Shown in pieces: positions 17,651-26,671 of a stretch of DNA of 64,000 nucleotides. Source of the stretch: UBA4738 sp002413305 (GTDB lineage Bacteria > Actinomycetota > UBA4738); assembly GCA_036847185.1 (NCBI GenBank), contig DAIUAM010000012.1, forward strand, positions 1 to 64,000, read 5' to 3'. Made by a program: the position numbers and the translations under genes. How positions within the stretch are numbered: the first letter of the stretch is position 1; the number at the start of each line of letters is the position of its first letter. The notes beneath the pieces were generated by a model, which was not told where the DNA came from, searched no databases, and saw nothing but the letters and a program-made list of their open reading frames with translations.

Positions 17651-18655
17651 ATGGAGAAGGTCATGGCGGCGGCGGTTCAGGCTACCCCGGTCTTCCTGGA
17701 CCGGGACGCCACGGTCGGCAAGGCGGTCACGCTGATCGCGGAAGCAGGCTCGAAGGGCGCCGGCCTGATCGTGTTCCCGGAGACCTTCGTGCCGACGTAC
17801 CCCGACTGGGTATGGCGGGCGCCGGCATGGGACGGCGTTTCGGACGCGCTGTACGGCAGGCTGCTGGAGAACTCGGTCGTGGTACCGAGCCCCGCGACGG
17901 AGGCCATCGCCCGTGCGGCGAAGAAGGCTCGGGCGTACGTTTCGATGGGCGTGAACGAACGCGAGCGGGACGGAGGCACGATCTACAACACGCAGCTCTA
18001 CTTCGGACCGGACGGCTCCTACCTGGGCAAGCACCGCAAGCTCATGCCCACCGGCGGCGAGCGGCTGGTGTGGGGGTACGGGGACGGTTCGACCCTGTCG
18101 GTGTTCGACACGCCGTTCGGGCGGCTGGGCGGGCTCACGTGCTGGGAGAACTACATGCCGCTGGCCCGGTACGCGATGTACCAGCAGGGCATCGACGTGT
18201 GGTGCGCACCGACCTGGGACACCAGCGACGTATGGGTTTCCACTCTTCGTCACATCGCCAAGGAGGGCCGGGTGTTCGTGATCGGGGTGGCGCCGCTCCT
18301 GCGCGGGTCCGACGTGCCGGACGATGTGCCCGGCCGGGGCGAGCTGTGGGGTGGGGACGACGACTGGATGTCTCGGGGCCTGTCGACGATCGTCGGGCCG
18401 CAGGGACAGGTCCTGGCCGGCCCGCTGGTCGAAGAGGAGGGGATCCTGTACGCGGAGCTCGACGCCGCCACGGCGCGTTCGTCCCGTTACCAGTTCGACC
18501 CGGTGGGGCACTACTCGCGGCCGGACGTCTTCCGGCTCACCGTGGAGACCGGCGAGCGCCTGCCGGCGGTGCTGAGCGACGGCGCGTCTGCGAACGGATC
18601 GGCCCCGGATCGGACCAGCACGGACACCGGCCCTGAGACCGAGGTCGTCAAGTAA
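17651..18655 (+). CDS. Carbon-nitrogen hydrolase, nitrilase type
   Basis: All three residues of the nitrilase-superfamily triad are visible: Glu44 in FPETFVP, Lys130 in HRKLMPT and Cys164 in LTCWENYMP. The CWENYMPLAR context and WGYGDG segment are those of true nitrilases and cyanide hydratases rather than amidases, so a nitrile is the likely substrate, hydrolysed to an acid and ammonia. Length (334 aa) is normal. The ATG follows a strong ribosome site (AAGGGAGGG). It lies 15 bp after the S51 peptidase gene and may be the last gene of that operon. It faces the acyl-CoA dehydrogenase gene across 9 bp. Confidence 0.9.
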   Translation: MEKVMAAAVQATPVFLDRDATVGKAVTLIAEAGSKGAGLIVFPETFVPTYPDWVWRAPAWDGVSDALYGRLLENSVVVPSPATEAIARAAKKARAYVSMGVNERERDGGTIYNTQLYFGPDGSYLGKHRKLMPTGGERLVWGYGDGSTLSVFDTPFGRLGGLTCWENYMPLARYAMYQQGIDVWCAPTWDTSDVWVSTLRHIAKEGRVFVIGVAPLLRGSDVPDDVPGRGELWGGDDDWMSRGLSTIVGPQGQVLAGPLVEEEGILYAELDAATARSSRYQFDPVGHYSRPDVFRLTVETGERLPAVLSDGASANGSAPDRTSTDTGPETEVVK

Positions 18656-18664
18656 CCTGACGCA

Positions 18665-19852
18665 TCACGACCTGGCCAGCGCCCGGCCGATCACCAGCCG
18701 CTGGATCTCGGACGTGCCTTCGAAGATCGTGTAGATCTTTGCGTCGCGGTACCACTTCTCGACGGGGAAGTCCTTGATGTAACCGTAGCCACCGAGGATC
18801 TGAACGGCCTGTTCGGTCACGGCCACCGCCACCTCGCCGGCCTTGAGCTTCGACATCGAGCCTTCGGCGTGCTCGAACGTCCCGTTGCGGGCGAGCCACG
18901 CGGCGCGCCAGGTGAGCAGACGGGCGGCGTCGATCTCCATGGCCATGTCGGCCAGCTTGAAGGCGATCCCTTCGTGCTCGATGATCGGCCGGCCGAACGT
19001 TTGCCGCTCTTTCGCGTAGTCCCGCGAGAACTCGAAGGCCGCCCGGGCGATGCCGACCGCCTGCGCGGCGACCGACGGCCGCGTCATCTCGAAGGTCTTC
19101 AGTGCCGCGGACGAACGCGCACCCTCGCTCCGAGCCTTCTCGAACTTCGCTTCCAGCTTCTCGGGACCTCCCAGCACGTTCTCCAGCGGGATCCGGCAGT
19201 CCTCCAGGATCACCTCGGAGGTGTCCGACGCGCGGATCCCGAGCTTCTGCTCCTTCTTCCCCGCCCGGATCCCCGGCGTGTCCGGGCCGATGATGAACGC
19301 CGCCTGACCCCGATGGCCGAGGTTCGGGTCGACGGTGGCCACCACGATCCGCACGTTCGCCGGACCGCCGTTGGTGGCGAAGATCTTCTGGCCGTTCAGC
19401 ACCCACTCGTCGCCGTCGCGTCGCGCGGTTGTCCGCAGCGCGCTCACGTCCGAGCCCGCGCCGGGTTCGGTCACACAGAGCGCGGCCACCTTCGGATCGT
19501 CGGGCGTGCCGAACATGAGCGGCACCCAATGCATCAGCTGGTCCGGGGTGCCGGAGTAGGCGAGCGTGGACAGCGGCAGGCCGGTCCCCCAGATGCCGAG
19601 GGAGATGCCGGCGCAGCCCCAGCAGGTCTCCTCCAAGGCCAGGGGGAGATTCAAGCCGGTCTGGTCGTTCGCCACCGCGTCCATGTAGAACTCGGGCGTG
19701 TACAGCCCGATCTCGGAGGCCTTCTTGATCACCGGCCACGGGAACTCCTCCGTCTCGTCGTAGTGCGAGGCGACCGGGCGGATCTCGGTCTCGGCGAAAT
19801 CGTGCACCCACTTGCGGAGGGTCTGCTGGTCCTCGGAAAGCTGAAAGTCCAT
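18665..19852 (-). CDS. Acyl-CoA dehydrogenase
   Basis: This FAD enzyme catalyses the first step of acyl-CoA beta-oxidation. The substrate/FAD motif CVTEPGAGSDVSAL is at about 120-133, and the middle strand domain contains WVLNGQKIFATNG. The C-terminal helical domain carries RQTFGRPI and the closing motif IFEGTSEIQ, with Glu378 at the usual position of the catalytic base. Length (395 aa) is typical. It is transcribed away from a TetR-family gene, and the 73-bp gap contains two operator-like palindromes. Control by that TetR protein with an acyl-CoA inducer is likely (inference from FadR/KstR-like systems). Confidence 0.93.
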   Translation of the reverse strand: MDFQLSEDQQTLRKWVHDFAETEIRPVASHYDETEEFPWPVIKKASEIGLYTPEFYMDAVANDQTGLNLPLALEETCWGCAGISLGIWGTGLPLSTLAYSGTPDQLMHWVPLMFGTPDDPKVAALCVTEPGAGSDVSALRTTARRDGDEWVLNGQKIFATNGGPANVRIVVATVDPNLGHRGQAAFIIGPDTPGIRAGKKEQKLGIRASDTSEVILEDCRIPLENVLGGPEKLEAKFEKARSEGARSSAALKTFEMTRPSVAAQAVGIARAAFEFSRDYAKERQTFGRPIIEHEGIAFKLADMAMEIDAARLLTWRAAWLARNGTFEHAEGSMSKLKAGEVAVAVTEQAVQILGGYGYIKDFPVEKWYRDAKIYTIFEGTSEIQRLVIGRALARS

Positions 19853-19887
19853 CTCGAGGCCTCCTCGCGTTCGTCTTCGGCCTAACT

Positions 19888-19916
19888 TACCTGTCGGTAG
19901 GTTACCGTGCGGTAAT
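19888..19916. promoter_or_regulatory. Tandem TetR operator in divergent promoter
   Basis: Two related inverted repeats lie side by side. TTACCG-TG-CGGTAA at 19903-19916 is a perfect 14-bp palindrome. TTACC-TGTC-GGTAG at 19888-19901 is an imperfect copy, and together they give a TTACC/GGTAN pattern repeated at 15-bp spacing. They fill the gap between the acyl-CoA dehydrogenase and TetR genes. One regulator bound here could control both directions. The TetR ATG is only 9 bp from the right repeat, so its message may be nearly leaderless, or the true start may be the ATG at 19983. Confidence 0.75.
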
Positions 19917-19925
19917 AATACCCGA

Positions 19926-20561
19926 ATGGCACCGAGTCAATCCGAAGCGAGGACGGGGGCACCGAAGACCGCCAAACGGCGGATGCGGGCCCCCGAGCGA
20001 CGGGCCCAGCTGCTCGAGGTTGCGCGCAAGGTGTTCGGCAACTCCGGCTTCCACGGCGTCTCCATGGAGGAGGTGGCGAAGGAGGCAGGGATCACCAAGC
20101 CGATCCTCTACGACCACTTCAGCTCGAAGAAGGACCTGTACCTGGCGCTGCTCGACGAGGATCTCGCCGACCTGCTCGACAAGGTCCGGGAAGCCCTGGA
20201 CTCTCCCGTCGGCAACCGCGAGCGGATCCGGCGCTCGTTCCAGGCGTACTTCGACTTCGTCGACGAGCAGGCGGACGGTTTCCGGCTGATGATGCAGGAG
20301 AGCGTCGGGGCGGAGAAGGACTTCCGGGAGCGGGTCGAACGGATGCGGGACGCGGCGGTCGCCGAGGTCGCCAACCTGATCGAGCGGGAGTCCGAGGGCC
20401 GCCTGGACCGCGAGCATGCCGAAGTGGTCGCCCTGGCCCTGATCGGGATGGTCGAGACCGCGGCGCAGCGAGACCACGCGGCGCCGAAGGAGCAGCGCGC
20501 TGAGGCCGTGGACACACTGGTCCGCCTGGCCTGGCGCGGCATCACCCAGCTCACCGAGTAG
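19926..20561 (+). CDS. TetR family transcriptional regulator
   Basis: Residues about 20-68 form the TetR helix-turn-helix domain, with RRAQLLEVARKVF, GVSMEEVAKEAGITKPILYDHF and the closing KKDLYLALL. The remaining 140 residues are the helical ligand-binding and dimerisation domain. Total length is 211 aa, normal for the family. The first 20 residues are unstructured and basic, and Met20 at 19983 is an alternative start. It probably represses itself and the divergent acyl-CoA dehydrogenase through the palindromes in the shared promoter. Confidence 0.92.
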   Translation: MAPSQSEARTGAPKTAKRRMRAPERRAQLLEVARKVFGNSGFHGVSMEEVAKEAGITKPILYDHFSSKKDLYLALLDEDLADLLDKVREALDSPVGNRERIRRSFQAYFDFVDEQADGFRLMMQESVGAEKDFRERVERMRDAAVAEVANLIERESEGRLDREHAEVVALALIGMVETAAQRDHAAPKEQRAEAVDTLVRLAWRGITQLTE

Positions 20562-20600
20562 CCCCGAGGGGTGCGGATCGCGGTCCCGTCGGCGGCCCGG

Positions 20601-21338
20601 TCAGCGCCAGCCGATCGAGACCAGTTCGACCGGCTCGGAGATGCCCTTCAGGGTCACCGACCACGGCTCGGAAAGCGGGTAGCGGGAACCGACGCCCGTT
20701 TCCTGGCTGGCGAAGATCTCGCCGCCGGCGGCCAGTGCTGCGATCCGGGCGGCTTCGTGGACGCCCTTTCCGCGGTAATTCTGCGCCACCTGGGTGGCCT
20801 GCGACGCATGCACGCCGATCCGGACCTGAGGCGCGAAGCCGGCCGTCTGACGGTGCTCGGCCAGACGGCGCTGGATCGCCACCGCACAGGCGAGGGCGGC
20901 TTCCGGGCTGTCGAACCCGACGAAGAAGCCGTCGCCGGTCGCGGCGACCTCCTCGCCCCCGTGCGCCGCGAACAGCCCCCGCAGGGTCTCGTCGTGCCAC
21001 CGGAGCAGCGTCTCCCAGGCCTCGTCTCCGAGCGCCTCCACGAGGTTCGTGGATCCCTCGATGTCGGTGAACATGAACGTCTTCACCACCCGCCGGGCCC
21101 GCACGGCTCCGGCCGCCCGGAGCTGCCAGGGCAGCAGCTCGGAGACCTCCTCGATCACGATAGCCTGGGTCGGACAGGCGAAGGCCGCTTCCCGGAGCAA
21201 CTCCTCGTCGATGCTCTCGGTGTCCACGATGTCGGCCTTCAGGAGGTCGCCCTTGTGCCAATCGAACGCCGTCGGGGCGATCGTGATGCAGTTGCCGGCG
21301 CCGATACAGCGATGCCGATCGACCCGAGCGCGGAGCAC
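20601..21338 (-). CDS. Ferredoxin - class III adenylyl cyclase fusion
   Basis: Residues 1-65 form a small ferredoxin with Cys11, Cys17 and Cys55 (CIGAGNC and CPTQAI). The three-cysteine pattern suggests a 3Fe-4S cluster. Residues 85-245 form a class III nucleotide cyclase: FTDIEGST carries metal-binding Asp92, TGDGFFVGF carries Asp136, and GVHEAARI carries Arg198. His194 stands where many cyclases have Asn. The enzyme is expected to make cAMP (less likely cGMP) under redox control (inference). The GTG start is one base after the stop of the large LuxR-type regulator gene, so the pair is co-transcribed. The domain boundary falls near a basic linker (ARRVVK). Confidence 0.85.
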   Translation of the reverse strand: MLRARVDRHRCIGAGNCITIAPTAFDWHKGDLLKADIVDTESIDEELLREAAFACPTQAIVIEEVSELLPWQLRAAGAVRARRVVKTFMFTDIEGSTNLVEALGDEAWETLLRWHDETLRGLFAAHGGEEVAATGDGFFVGFDSPEAALACAVAIQRRLAEHRQTAGFAPQVRIGVHASQATQVAQNYRGKGVHEAARIAALAAGGEIFASQETGVGSRYPLSEPWSVTLKGISEPVELVSIGWR

Positions 21339-21339
21339 C

Positions 21340-24300
21340 CTAGAGCATCCCTTCGCGAAGGGCGAACGCCGTGGCTTCGCCCCTGGACGATGCCCCGACC
21401 TTGGCGAACATCTCCTGGAGCCGCACGGCCACAGCCTCCTGAGTGGCCCCTACCCGCTCGGCGATCTCCCGATTGGTGAGGCCTTCCGTGAGGAGGCCGA
21501 GCAACCGCCGTTCCTCCACGTCCAACAGCGCCGAACCTCCCTCCGCTGAGGGGGCGTGCTCCTGGACCGGCCCGACGAGACGAACGAACTCCCTGCCCAG
21601 CGGCCCCCGGAACCACCGCACCCGGACGTCCTCGTCCAGGGTTCGCTGGGCGATCATCCCCACCATCACCTGGAGGTACATCGTCACCAGCTGCCGCTCG
21701 TCGTCCCGGCCGGCGGCGAGCAGGACCCCGGCGACGGGCAGCAGGATCTCCGGATAGAGATCCTCGCGCATGGCTGCTTGCAGGTCCGCCACGGCCGCGC
21801 GGGCGGCTGCCAGTGCCCCATCGACGTCGCCCCGAACCATGGCGCACACAGACAGGGCGGCGTCGGCCTGAGCTCCCCACGGGGGGTGGCCCGGGAGCGC
21901 CGGGAGGATCTCCTTGGCCTCTCGCGCGGAGCGCTCGGCCAGGGCGAGTAGCTCCTCGTCGGCGCGCTCGGCGCCCAACCTGGCTGCCTCCACGGCCAGC
22001 CGGGCCAGCAGCTCGCACCGCGCCGCCGGGCGCCCCTGCTCCGTGACAGCCTGGACGGCCCGCTCCAGGTGCTCTCGCATGTGAGCGGCGTCCCCGGCCG
22101 CGGCGGCACAGAGCCCCCGCCACAACCCGAGCCGCTGGGACCGCAGCGGGGTGGGAGCCGCCGCCGCCGCGCCGGCGGCCCGGTCCAGCCATGTCCTGGC
22201 CGCCTCGGTCTCTCCCAGGTCGAGGTGAGCCATGGCGATCCCGCCCGCGGCCAGGAACTCGAGCGACCGGTCCCCCATCACGATGGCCGCCCGGTACGCT
22301 TCCTCGCCTCGGGCCAGGGCCTGGTCGGGGATCATCTTCGCCCTGGCGAAGACGTGCGCGCCGTACAACATCTGCGCGTCCGCCACGGCTCGCTCGGTCT
22401 CGTTGGTGAGCGAGCGCAGCCGGGTGGTCAGGCGACGGATCTCTTCGATCCGCCGCGCGGGGTTGCCGCCAACATGGATGTCGGGACCGAACCGCAGGTA
22501 AGCCATGGCGATGACCGTGGACATCACCCCCCGCCGGTCGCCCAGCTTCTCGAACAGCTCGAGGGCCCGCTGGAACAACCCCTGCGTTTCGAACGCCAGC
22601 GGGGCGATGGGGAGGGTGACCATGATCTCGTCCAGCGTCTCCCCCGCCGCCGACCGAGCCATGAGCGGGAGCTGCTGCCCCGCCCGGACCTGGTCGATGA
22701 ACCACGTCCGCAGCTTCCCCAACTGGATGACGCCGAGCTCCCGCACGGCGGCCGCCAGGTTCGCTTCGTCGCCGAGCTCCTCGGCGAGAGCGACGGCCCC
22801 GCGGTAGGCCTCCTCGGCTCCATCGGGGTCGCCGTCCGCCGACGGGGTGAACCCTTCGCCCATGCTCAGCTTGAGGAGGGCCTGCCCGAGCTCCAGACAC
22901 GCCGAGAGCTCAGCCCTTCGGTCCCCGCGCTGGGCGGCGATCTCGCGGGCCCGCCTGGCCAGGTCGGTCGCCAGATCCTCCTGCTCGGCCTGGCGCAACG
23001 CCGCCGACCGCCGGAGCATCACCTGCAGGTCGATGTGCGGATCGCCCAGGGCATCCGCCAGCGCCGTCAGCTCCGCCAATCCATCGAGCCGATCGGTGGG
23101 CCGGCGGAGCATGGCCAGGGCGTCGTCGCGAAGGGAGAGCAGGGTGACCCGATCCACCGGTGCGGAGGCCATCGGCATGGCCACCTCGACCACCCGACGC
23201 GCCTCCTCCGGCGCCTGGGCGGCCAACGCCGCCCGGGCCGATTGGATCGAGAACCGGGCGCACAGCTCGGCATTCCCGGCGGCGGCCGCGTGGTGGACGA
23301 GAAGGGGAAGGCTCTCCACGGAGGGCTCACCAGCTTCGGTCAGCATGTCAACGATGGCCTGGTGCACCGCCCTCCGTCGAGGGGCCGAGAGTGGCGAGAG
23401 GGCGAACTCCCGGACCTGCTCGTGCGTGAAGTTGTAGTCGGCGGGCGAACCCTCCGGATGCCGGGAGAGCAGACCGGCCGCGGCGGCCGGATCGAGCGCC
23501 GCGGCCAACTGATCGGCGCCGAGGTCCTCTTCCTCGAGCCGCCCTCGAACGGCTCGGAGATCCCGCAGGCTGAAGCTTCGGCCCAGAACGGCGCTTTCGG
23601 CCAGGACCAGCTCCGTGGCCTCTGGCAGGTGGGCGGCGCGGCGCTGGACCAGGGTGTGCACCGCGGAGGGGACCAGCCGCTCAGCGCCCCGTGACAGGGT
23701 CCACCGGCCGTCGATCTGCTGGATCAGCCCGGTCTCCCGGTACGCACGCATCAATTCCTCGAGGATGAACGGGACGCCTTCGGCCTGCGCGTGCACGATC
23801 GAGGCGCTCGGCAGGTCGATCTCGCCGCCCAGGAGCTGGCGGAGGAACCCCCCGGTTTCCACGTGGGTCAACCTGGCCAGCTTCATCCGGCGCACCAGGC
23901 CCATCCGCTCCATGTCGGCGACGAGCGTCACGGCCTCGGTGGCGAACGCCGCCTCCTCGGGACGCAGGGCCAAGACCAGGAAGATGGAGCTGGGCCCGGC
24001 CGCCCGGATCAGGTACCTCAGCGCCCGCAGGCTGTCGTCGTCCGCCCATTGGAGGTCGTCGACGAACAACGCCAGCGGTCGGTCCCTGGCCGCCTGGCGG
24101 AGGGCGAGGGCCGAAAGATCGAACTGCCGGAGCAGCCGCTGGTCCGGAGGAAGCATGGCGACCGTGGGGTCGTCTCGGCCGGACAGGGCTTCCACCGCCC
24201 GGTTGACGGCCTCGCGTGTTTCGGCGCTCAGCGTCTCCTGGTTGGCAGCCGAGGCCATCACGGACCGCATCAGCAGGAACGGGGCTCGAAGCTCCTCATC

Positions 24301-24561
24301 GGCCGAGACCGCGATGGCAACGAACCCCTCCGACTCGGCCATCTCCAGAGCGGCCAGGAGCAGCCGCGTCTTGCCGATGCCCGGCTCGCCCTCCAGGGTG
24401 ACGGCGGTCAGGCCTCGGGCGCGGACCCCTCCCAGCTCGTTCGCGATGGCGGCGAGCTCCAGCGGGCGGCCCACGATCGAACCGGTCACCCGCCGCATCT
24501 GCAAGGCGAGGGGGCACAGCGCCTGCTGGACCGGATCGAAGGCGAGCGTTTCGGTGCTCAT
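21340..24561 (-). CDS. LAL-type ATPase regulator with LuxR-like HTH
   Basis: This is a large ATPase regulator of the MalT/LAL class. The AAA/NACHT-like domain has Walker A GEPGIGKT at 58-65 and Walker B LALFVDDLQWADDDS near 163-177. A middle region of about 600 residues is rich in Ala/Leu/Arg helical repeats of TPR style. The C-terminal 60 residues are a GerE/LuxR helix-turn-helix (LLTEGLTNREIAERVG). At 1073 aa it is of normal size. The class usually senses a ligand through the repeats and activates transcription after ATP binding. The directly following cyclase gene suggests redox- or cAMP-linked signalling. Confidence 0.88.
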   Translation of the reverse strand: MSTETLAFDPVQQALCPLALQMRRVTGSIVGRPLELAAIANELGGVRARGLTAVTLEGEPGIGKTRLLLAALEMAESEGFVAIAVSADEELRAPFLLMRSVMASAANQETLSAETREAVNRAVEALSGRDDPTVAMLPPDQRLLRQFDLSALALRQAARDRPLALFVDDLQWADDDSLRALRYLIRAAGPSSIFLVLALRPEEAAFATEAVTLVADMERMGLVRRMKLARLTHVETGGFLRQLLGGEIDLPSASIVHAQAEGVPFILEELMRAYRETGLIQQIDGRWTLSRGAERLVPSAVHTLVQRRAAHLPEATELVLAESAVLGRSFSLRDLRAVRGRLEEEDLGADQLAAALDPAAAAGLLSRHPEGSPADYNFTHEQVREFALSPLSAPRRRAVHQAIVDMLTEAGEPSVESLPLLVHHAAAAGNAELCARFSIQSARAALAAQAPEEARRVVEVAMPMASAPVDRVTLLSLRDDALAMLRRPTDRLDGLAELTALADALGDPHIDLQVMLRRSAALRQAEQEDLATDLARRAREIAAQRGDRRAELSACLELGQALLKLSMGEGFTPSADGDPDGAEEAYRGAVALAEELGDEANLAAAVRELGVIQLGKLRTWFIDQVRAGQQLPLMARSAAGETLDEIMVTLPIAPLAFETQGLFQRALELFEKLGDRRGVMSTVIAMAYLRFGPDIHVGGNPARRIEEIRRLTTRLRSLTNETERAVADAQMLYGAHVFARAKMIPDQALARGEEAYRAAIVMGDRSLEFLAAGGIAMAHLDLGETEAARTWLDRAAGAAAAAPTPLRSQRLGLWRGLCAAAAGDAAHMREHLERAVQAVTEQGRPAARCELLARLAVEAARLGAERADEELLALAERSAREAKEILPALPGHPPWGAQADAALSVCAMVRGDVDGALAAARAAVADLQAAMREDLYPEILLPVAGVLLAAGRDDERQLVTMYLQVMVGMIAQRTLDEDVRVRWFRGPLGREFVRLVGPVQEHAPSAEGGSALLDVEERRLLGLLTEGLTNREIAERVGATQEAVAVRLQEMFAKVGASSRGEATAFALREGML

Positions 24562-24630
24562 GGGCTGTGGCCAGAGTAGAGCGAGCCGGGTCCGGTCGCC
24601 AAGAAATGTGGAACCCCGTCGGTTCCGAAC

Positions 24631-25161
24631 CTAGTTCGATTCGTCGTCGCGGGACGACGGCAAGGGCTCGTCCTCGCCGGTCCGTTCGCGCGTCAGCGGC
24701 AGCCCGTACCAGAACCAGCCGAACACGGCGACCACAACGGCCGTCACCGCCGCGGCGGCCGTGGCTCGGTACAGGACGTCGGTGACCAGATAGGTCACAC
24801 CGCCGATCGAGAGGGCCAGGAAGAGCGTCCCGACGACGGCCAGGTGGTTCGAGGTCAGGAGCATCCGCTCCTTGTCCCTCCGCCGGAAGTGGATCCGATG
24901 GTAGGTGGACGGGGCGATCAGGAGCGCGGTGGAGAGCGCGGTGGACAGGAACGTGCCGAGGTAGACGCCACGCTGCACGGTGGTCGTCTTCGCGAATCCG
25001 TTGCTGAACGGGAGGATGAGCAAGAAGGCGAACAGCACCTGGACGCCAGGAAGCACCACCCGGAGCTCGTTCAGGAGCTCGATGAGCTCGCGGTTGACGC
25101 GCTGCCGGGGATCCTCGACGGACCCCCCGGCGGGCGACTGGTCAGACCCGCTGCCTTCCAC
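24631..25161 (-). CDS. DUF6328 family four-helix membrane protein
   Basis: After a charged N-terminus (NRELIELLNELRVVLPGVQVLF, 30-52 region) there are four transmembrane helices, between about 45 and 155. The conserved LLIAPSTYHRIHFR motif follows the second helix. The tail is acidic. The pattern matches DUF6328, common in actinobacteria, with no known function. The ATG lies 50 bp upstream of the HPPD gene end on the same strand, but HPPD has its own ribosome site and probably its own promoter. Confidence 0.75.
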   Translation of the reverse strand: MEGSGSDQSPAGGSVEDPRQRVNRELIELLNELRVVLPGVQVLFAFLLILPFSNGFAKTTTVQRGVYLGTFLSTALSTALLIAPSTYHRIHFRRRDKERMLLTSNHLAVVGTLFLALSIGGVTYLVTDVLYRATAAAAVTAVVVAVFGWFWYGLPLTRERTGEDEPLPSSRDDESN

Positions 25162-25211
25162 TGAGCGGGGAGCCTACCCGCTGCGAACGGCACCGACCGG
25201 GTTCCAGAGGC

Positions 25212-26342
25212 TCAGAGGTTCCCGCGCTCCTCCTGGTCCCGCTCGATCGCCAGGAACAGCTCCTTGAAGTTGTTCACGCCGAAGCCGCGCGAGCCACGGC
25301 GTTCGATCAGCTCGTAGAACACGGTGGGCCGGTCTTCGACGTTCTTCGTGAAGATCTGCAGCAGGTACCCCTCCTCGTCCCGGTCGGCCAGGATGTTGAG
25401 GCGTTCGACATCGTCCCAGCTCTCGTCGATCTCGCCGACCTGGGCGCGGACCTGCCGGTAGTAGGTCTCGGGCACCCGGATGAACTTCATCCCCCGCGCC
25501 CGCAGCGCGTCGACGGCGGCGACGATGTCGTTCGTGGCCATGGCGATGTGCTGCACGCCGGGCCCGCGGTAGAACTCGAGGTATTCGTCGATCTGGCTCT
25601 TCTTCTTGCCCTCGGCCGGCTCGTTGATCGGGAACTTCACGCGGCCGTTGCCGTCCCACATCACCTTCGACATGAGCGCACTGTAATCGCTGCTGATCTG
25701 GTCGTCGCGGAAGTGCACCAGCTGGTCGAAGCCAAGGATCCGGCGGTAGAAGTCCACCAGCTCGTCCATCTTGCCGAGCTCCACGTTGCACACGACGTGG
25801 TCGACGAGCTGGATCCCCACGTCGGGGCCATCGTCCGCCAGTGGCTGCTCCGCCCGGTAGCCGGGGAGGAAGACACCGCTGTAGTTCTCGCGCTCGACGA
25901 AGGAATGCACGGTGTCGCCGTAGGCCTTGATCGTGGCGCGGACCACCTTCCCGTGGTCGTCCTCCAGGACGGTGGGCTCGAGGACTCCCACGGCGCCCTG
26001 CTCCGTCGCGTACCCGTAGGCGTACGTGGCGTCCGGCACCCTCAGGGCCACGTCCTTCACACCGTCACCGTGCTCGTGGGCATGCCGGGCGATCTCGGAC
26101 TCGGGCCCCATCGCCCCGGTGAACACGTAGCGTGCTTCGCTCTGTTCGCAGACGTAGGACGCCCGGTCCCGGACGCGTGTCTCCGGCCCGGCGTAGGCCG
26201 TGATATGGAAGCCGAAGGCCTTGGAGTAGTAATAGGCGGCCTGTCGCGCGTTGCCGACGTAGAACTCGACGTGATCGATGCCCAGCAGCGGCATCACGTC
26301 ATCGCGGCCGCCGCGTGCTGTGTCCTCGAGCTGGTCCGCCAT
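25212..26342 (-). CDS. hppD: 4-hydroxyphenylpyruvate dioxygenase
   Basis: HPPD converts 4-hydroxyphenylpyruvate to homogentisate in tyrosine breakdown, using Fe(II) and O2. The iron ligands are visible as His182 (LVDHVVCNVE), His265 (VQHIAMATND) and Glu344 (VFYELIERRG). The C-terminal signature FGVNNFKELFLAIE and the EYLEFY motif are standard. Length (376 aa) is normal. The ATG has a GGAAGGA ribosome site. No homogentisate dioxygenase or fumarylacetoacetase gene is nearby, so the rest of the pathway must be elsewhere. Confidence 0.95.
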   Translation of the reverse strand: MADQLEDTARGGRDDVMPLLGIDHVEFYVGNARQAAYYYSKAFGFHITAYAGPETRVRDRASYVCEQSEARYVFTGAMGPESEIARHAHEHGDGVKDVALRVPDATYAYGYATEQGAVGVLEPTVLEDDHGKVVRATIKAYGDTVHSFVERENYSGVFLPGYRAEQPLADDGPDVGIQLVDHVVCNVELGKMDELVDFYRRILGFDQLVHFRDDQISSDYSALMSKVMWDGNGRVKFPINEPAEGKKKSQIDEYLEFYRGPGVQHIAMATNDIVAAVDALRARGMKFIRVPETYYRQVRAQVGEIDESWDDVERLNILADRDEEGYLLQIFTKNVEDRPTVFYELIERRGSRGFGVNNFKELFLAIERDQEERGNL

Positions 26343-26409
26343 CGGATCCTTCCCTTCTCACTCGTTCCGGACTCGAATATACCTCCGGCCCCGGCCCGGG
26401 CCACACGGG

Positions 26410-26664
26410 CTACGGACCCTCCGACCCCGGGAACGGCGGGGGCCCGAACGGGTTGCTCGGCTCCGGCTTGCGAGCCCGTATCCGGGCCGGTGGGTGCGGG
26501 CGGAGCAGGTCTTCGAACGCGAGCAGGATCGCCCAGAAGGCACCGATCCCGGCGGTCGCCCAGTCCACCCACCGGAGCTCTGGCGGTGTGGCGGGGACGA
26601 GGGCAACGCACACGAGCGTGGCGACCGCGAAGAACAACGCCCGCCGTCCGATGCTCCTTCGCAC
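26410..26664 (-). CDS. Small two-helix membrane protein downstream of pit
   Basis: The GTG at 26664 lies 7 bp after the pit stop codon and gives 84 residues. Two hydrophobic helices (about 9-26 and 33-50: LFFAVATLVCVAL and ATAGIGAFWAILLAF) are followed by a basic, proline-rich cytoplasmic-type tail ending PPPFPGSEGP. I do not recognise the family. Close spacing after the phosphate transporter suggests an accessory subunit or simply a passenger gene. A longer frame from 26721 overlaps pit and is less likely. Confidence 0.55.
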   Translation of the reverse strand: MRRSIGRRALFFAVATLVCVALVPATPPELRWVDWATAGIGAFWAILLAFEDLLRPHPPARIRARKPEPSNPFGPPPFPGSEGP

Positions 26665-26671
26665 GCCTGCC

